A stretch of 64,000 nucleotides of DNA, from the NCBI GenBank assembly GCA_030432695.1, contig JAUILN010000008.1:1-64000 (forward strand), given 5' to 3'. Positions 61,332 through 64,000 of the stretch are shown here, piece by piece. The position numbers and the translations under genes were made by a program. The stretch is from a bacterium. GTDB taxonomy: Bacteria; Planctomycetota; UBA1135; UBA2386. The first letter of the stretch is position 1, and each line of letters opens with the position of its first letter. The notes under the pieces are model-generated. The model saw nothing but the letters and a program-made list of their open reading frames with translations, did not search any database and was not told the DNA's origin.

Positions 61332-62621
61332 TCAACGCTTCTCGAGCGGCACGTAGTCCCGCTCGTTGGCGCCGATGTAGATCTGGCGCGGGCGGCAGAT
61401 CTTCTTGTCCTCGTCGCCGTGGAACTCCAGCCACTGGGCGATCCAACCAGGCAACCGTCCCAGTGCGAAGAACACCGTGAACATGTCGGTCGGGATACCC
61501 AGCGCCTTGTAGATGATGCCGGAGTAGAAGTCGACGTTGGGGTACAGCTTGCGCTCGACGAAGTAGTCGTCCTCGAGCGCGATCGACTCGAGTTCCTGGG
61601 CGATCTCCAGCAGCGGGTCGGAGGTGCCCAGCCGCTGCAGCACGTCGTGGCAGGCCTGCTTGAGGATGCGCGCCCGAGGGTCGTGGTTCTTGTAGACGCG
61701 GTGGCCGAAGCCCATCAGCCGCACGCCGCTGTCCTTGTCCTTGGCCAGCTCCATGAACTGCTTCGCGGAGCGCTCGCCGTCCTGGATCGAGATCAACATC
61801 TCGATCACCTTCTGGTTGGCGCCGCCGTGCAGCGGACCCCACAGCGCCGAGATGCCGGCCGAGACGCTGGCGAACAGGTTGGCCTGCGAGCTGCCGACCA
61901 TCCGCACGGTGCTGGTCGAGCAGTTCTGCTCGTGGTCGGCATGCAGGATCAGCAGCAGGTCCAGGGCCCGCGCGATCACCGGGTCGACCTCGTACTCCTC
62001 GCAGGGAGTCGCGAACATCATGTGCAGCAGGTTGCTCGCGTAGTTGAGGTCGTTGCGGGGATACATGAACGGCTGGCCGATGCTGTGCTTGAAGCTGTAG
62101 GCCGCGATCGTCGGGACCTTCGCCATCAGCCGCACCGCGGCGATCCGCCGCTCGATCTCCGGGCTGTCGAACTTGACGTCCTGATAGAACGTCGACAGCG
62201 CCCCGACGATCGCCGCACACACCGCCATCGGGTGCCCTTCCTTCGGCATGCTCGCATAGAGCCGCTTCAGGTCCTCGTGCACCATCGTGTGGTAGGTGAT
62301 CTCGTTCTCCCACTGCTCGAGCTGGTTGGCGCTCGGCAGCTCGCGGTTCATCAGCAGCCAGGCGACCTCGAGGAAGGTGCTCTTCTCGGCGAGCTGCTCG
62401 ATGGGGTAGCCGCAGTAGCGGAGGATGCCCTTCTCGCCATCGAGGAAGGTGATCGTGCTCCGGCACGACCCGGTGTTGGCGTAGCCCGGGTCGAAGGTGA
62501 TCGCGCCGGTCTGGGCGCGCAGCGCCCGGATGTCGATGGCGATCTCGCCCTCGGCCCCCTTCAGGACGGGCAGCTCGATCTCCTGGTCGCCGATCGTGAG
62601 TTTCGCAGTCTCGGAGGTCAT
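61332..62621 (-). CDS. gltA: Citrate synthase
   Basis: The 429-residue type II citrate synthase condenses oxaloacetate and acetyl-CoA at the head of the tricarboxylic acid cycle. The active-site residues are visible: WGPLHGGANQKV (His), LMGFGHRVYKNHDPRA (His) and the Asp in NVDFYSG. The N-terminus (TIGDQEIELPVLKGAEGEIAIDI) is the beta-rich domain of hexameric bacterial enzymes. I chose the ATG at 62621; the upstream 12 residues look non-coding. No other cycle gene is adjacent. Confidence 0.95.
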   Translation of the reverse strand: MTSETAKLTIGDQEIELPVLKGAEGEIAIDIRALRAQTGAITFDPGYANTGSCRSTITFLDGEKGILRYCGYPIEQLAEKSTFLEVAWLLMNRELPSANQLEQWENEITYHTMVHEDLKRLYASMPKEGHPMAVCAAIVGALSTFYQDVKFDSPEIERRIAAVRLMAKVPTIAAYSFKHSIGQPFMYPRNDLNYASNLLHMMFATPCEEYEVDPVIARALDLLLILHADHEQNCSTSTVRMVGSSQANLFASVSAGISALWGPLHGGANQKVIEMLISIQDGERSAKQFMELAKDKDSGVRLMGFGHRVYKNHDPRARILKQACHDVLQRLGTSDPLLEIAQELESIALEDDYFVERKLYPNVDFYSGIIYKALGIPTDMFTVFFALGRLPGWIAQWLEFHGDEDKKICRPRQIYIGANERDYVPLEKR

Positions 62622-62837
62622 CTCGGTCTCGTGGGGTGGACTCCGGCCCGCTGACACGGCGGAACGGAAACCGGGTGCGTGGCCCTGGGGCTGGGGTGGT
62701 CGCGCGCCGTCGAATGGGGTCGACGTCGGGCGAGACAGGATAGGAGAGCCGGTCCCGCCGCGCGCGCAAGTTCACGCGGGAATCCCGGTGCGCGCCCGAC
62801 ACTTTCACGGCATCCGGAGGCCTGTCAGACTGCGGGC

Positions 62838-63803
62838 ATGGGAAGACCACGGCTGCTCGCCACCCTGTTGCTCTCGACGCTCGCCCTGACCCGCGGCGCA
62901 CAGTCCCAGGAACTGCCCGAAGGGCTGCTCGAGCGCGCGCGATCGGAGGACGAGACCGCGTGGCGCCCGGCGCTGGCCGAGCTCGGCGAGCGAGCCCGCG
63001 CGGAGGACGGTGCCGAGCCCGACGCCGATGCACTCGAAGCGCTGGTCGCCCTCAGCCGCGACCCCGAAGTGGTCGGCCGACCGGTCGCCGTGCTCGAACT
63101 CGCGGAGGTGCTCCCCGAAGACCGGCTGATCCGGCACCTCGAGGAGCTGCTCGGCATCCTCGACGCCGAGCACGACGCCCTGGAGCGGGAGATCGGCGAA
63201 CTGCCGGACCTGGACACTCCGCCGCGCGACTTCGGCTCCATGTTCGTGCAGACGCTCGAGAACCTCGGTGCCCTGCAGCGCATCAAGGCCGCGCAACCAC
63301 GGATCCTGGCCTGCTCCCGCCTCCACCGGGCGCTGCACGAGGCCACGCTGGGCATCGAGTCCCCCGAGGTCGGACCGCTGCTGGTCGAGCTCGCCGAGCG
63401 CTCCTCGTTCGGCGACGCACGTCTCGCCCTTCACCGTCGTCAGCTCGCGCTCGGAACGCCGGACGGACTGCTCGGCGCGGCCCGCGGCGTGCTCGCCGCC
63501 CTCGAGGCGACCGACGCAGCCGAGGCACAGCGCGACCTGGCCCGCAAGGAGAAGCCCCGCGATCCGCCGGATCTCGGCTTCGGCAAGGTCGACCCACGAA
63601 AGTGGAAGCAGAGCGAGAAGGAGCGCATCGAACGACTGCGCGACCGCGCCGAACAGCGATTGAAGGACCTCGGGACCTTCCGGCGCACGCTCGGCAACGA
63701 GGTGGCGAGGGCGGCGCGCGCGAGGGACCTGCCGAAGTGTCCCGGCGGCTCGACCGACGCCGGGACCTGGCGCAACTGGATCGAGAAGATCGAAGACTCC
63801 TGA
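62838..63803 (+). CDS. Secreted helical protein
   Basis: The 321-residue product has a signal peptide (LLATLLLSTLALTRGAQSQ, cleavage after GAQS or AQ). The mature part is all-helical with regular charged heptads (LLELAEVLPEDRLIRHLEELLGILDAEHDALEREI, EKERIERLRDRAEQRLKDL), suggesting HEAT-like or coiled-coil packing. There is no known domain. The ATG at 62838 is in the divergent interval with gltA. It converges with the partial gene at the right edge. Confidence 0.65.
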   Translation: MGRPRLLATLLLSTLALTRGAQSQELPEGLLERARSEDETAWRPALAELGERARAEDGAEPDADALEALVALSRDPEVVGRPVAVLELAEVLPEDRLIRHLEELLGILDAEHDALEREIGELPDLDTPPRDFGSMFVQTLENLGALQRIKAAQPRILACSRLHRALHEATLGIESPEVGPLLVELAERSSFGDARLALHRRQLALGTPDGLLGAARGVLAALEATDAAEAQRDLARKEKPRDPPDLGFGKVDPRKWKQSEKERIERLRDRAEQRLKDLGTFRRTLGNEVARAARARDLPKCPGGSTDAGTWRNWIEKIEDS

Positions 63804-63810
63804 CGCTCGA

Positions 63811-64000
63811 TCACCTGCCGACGGGCACCACCTGCCCGTCGCGCAACTCCAGCGGCACACCCTCGAGTCCCATCGGCTCACGGTCCCACCCCTGTCCCGT
63901 CGCGCGCTCGCCGGGTCCGGCGGGACGGTAGCGGAACAGCCGGACGCGGATCCGCGCCGGCGCTCCGTCCGGGAACGATCCCGGCGCGAACAGACCGAGC
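63811..64000 (-). CDS. C-terminal end of an unidentified gene (partial)
   Basis: On the minus strand a frame enters from the right edge and stops with TGA at 63811-63813, reading LGLFAPGSFPDGAPARIRVR, LFRYRPAGPGERATGQGWDR and then EPMGLEGVPLELRDGQVVPVGR. The sequence is protein-like, with a beta-rich pattern, and the stop lies 7 bases after the convergent plus-strand gene. The start is outside the window and no family can be named. Confidence 0.5.
   Translation of the reverse strand, partial: LGLFAPGSFPDGAPARIRVRLFRYRPAGPGERATGQGWDREPMGLEGVPLELRDGQVVPVGR

Overview
The window looks like chromosomal DNA from a GC-rich member of the Planctomycetota. The evidence is the roughly 65-70% GC look of most of it and the gene types: a SpoVG with an inserted zinc ribbon, a Tat-exported alkaline-phosphatase-superfamily protein beside a decaheme cytochrome and an EF-hand protein, an exported GH2 beta-galactosidase carrying a LamG insert, a DUF2924/serine-recombinase pair, and many secreted proteins of unknown role. 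The lineage is inferred from gene content only.

Positions 1 to about 37,010 form a mosaic genomic island anchored on the 3' end of an initiator tRNA gene (37009-37082, minus strand). The DNA flanking the tRNA 3' end recurs three times (about 1003-1370, 28051-28760 and 36374-37010), as expected from serial site-specific integration. The island holds: an AbiE toxin-antitoxin pair followed by an rve-type transposase (1.6-4.2 kb); a tandem pile of transposon right ends; a lower-GC operon with a predicted metzincin-like protease and two paralogous unknown proteins (5.1-7.6 kb); an integrative element with ParB-methyltransferase, tyrosine integrase, CHC2/Toprim primase-helicase and serine recombinase (8.3-22.1 kb), carrying a QueC-like PP-loop protein with a partner gene; a Hachiman system (22.4-26.1 kb); a second, divergent AbiE pair between the same flanks; and a complete type III CBASS operon of TIR-SAVED effector, CD-NTase, HORMA and TRIP13-like ATPase (35.4-31.7 kb). 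An integrase relic lies next to the tRNA.

From 37 to 46.8 kb is a stable minus-strand block: an exported HEAT-like protein, fused dehydroquinase/shikimate dehydrogenase, a DUF2520-type Rossmann protein, SpoVG, IspE, fused FolK-PanC and phosphatidylserine synthase. It combines aromatic, isoprenoid, folate, pantothenate and phospholipid synthesis, with several overlapping genes.

From 46.9 to 57.5 kb, mostly plus-strand genes encode surface or envelope proteins: a DUF4214-like protein, a Tat-signal protein, a secreted unknown, an XRE regulator, then a tight cluster of phosphatase-fold protein, decaheme cytochrome with LVIVD-type repeats, and a secreted protein with ten EF-hand-like loops. The right end carries an exported GH2 beta-galactosidase, citrate synthase, a secreted unknown and the C-terminal end of one more gene.
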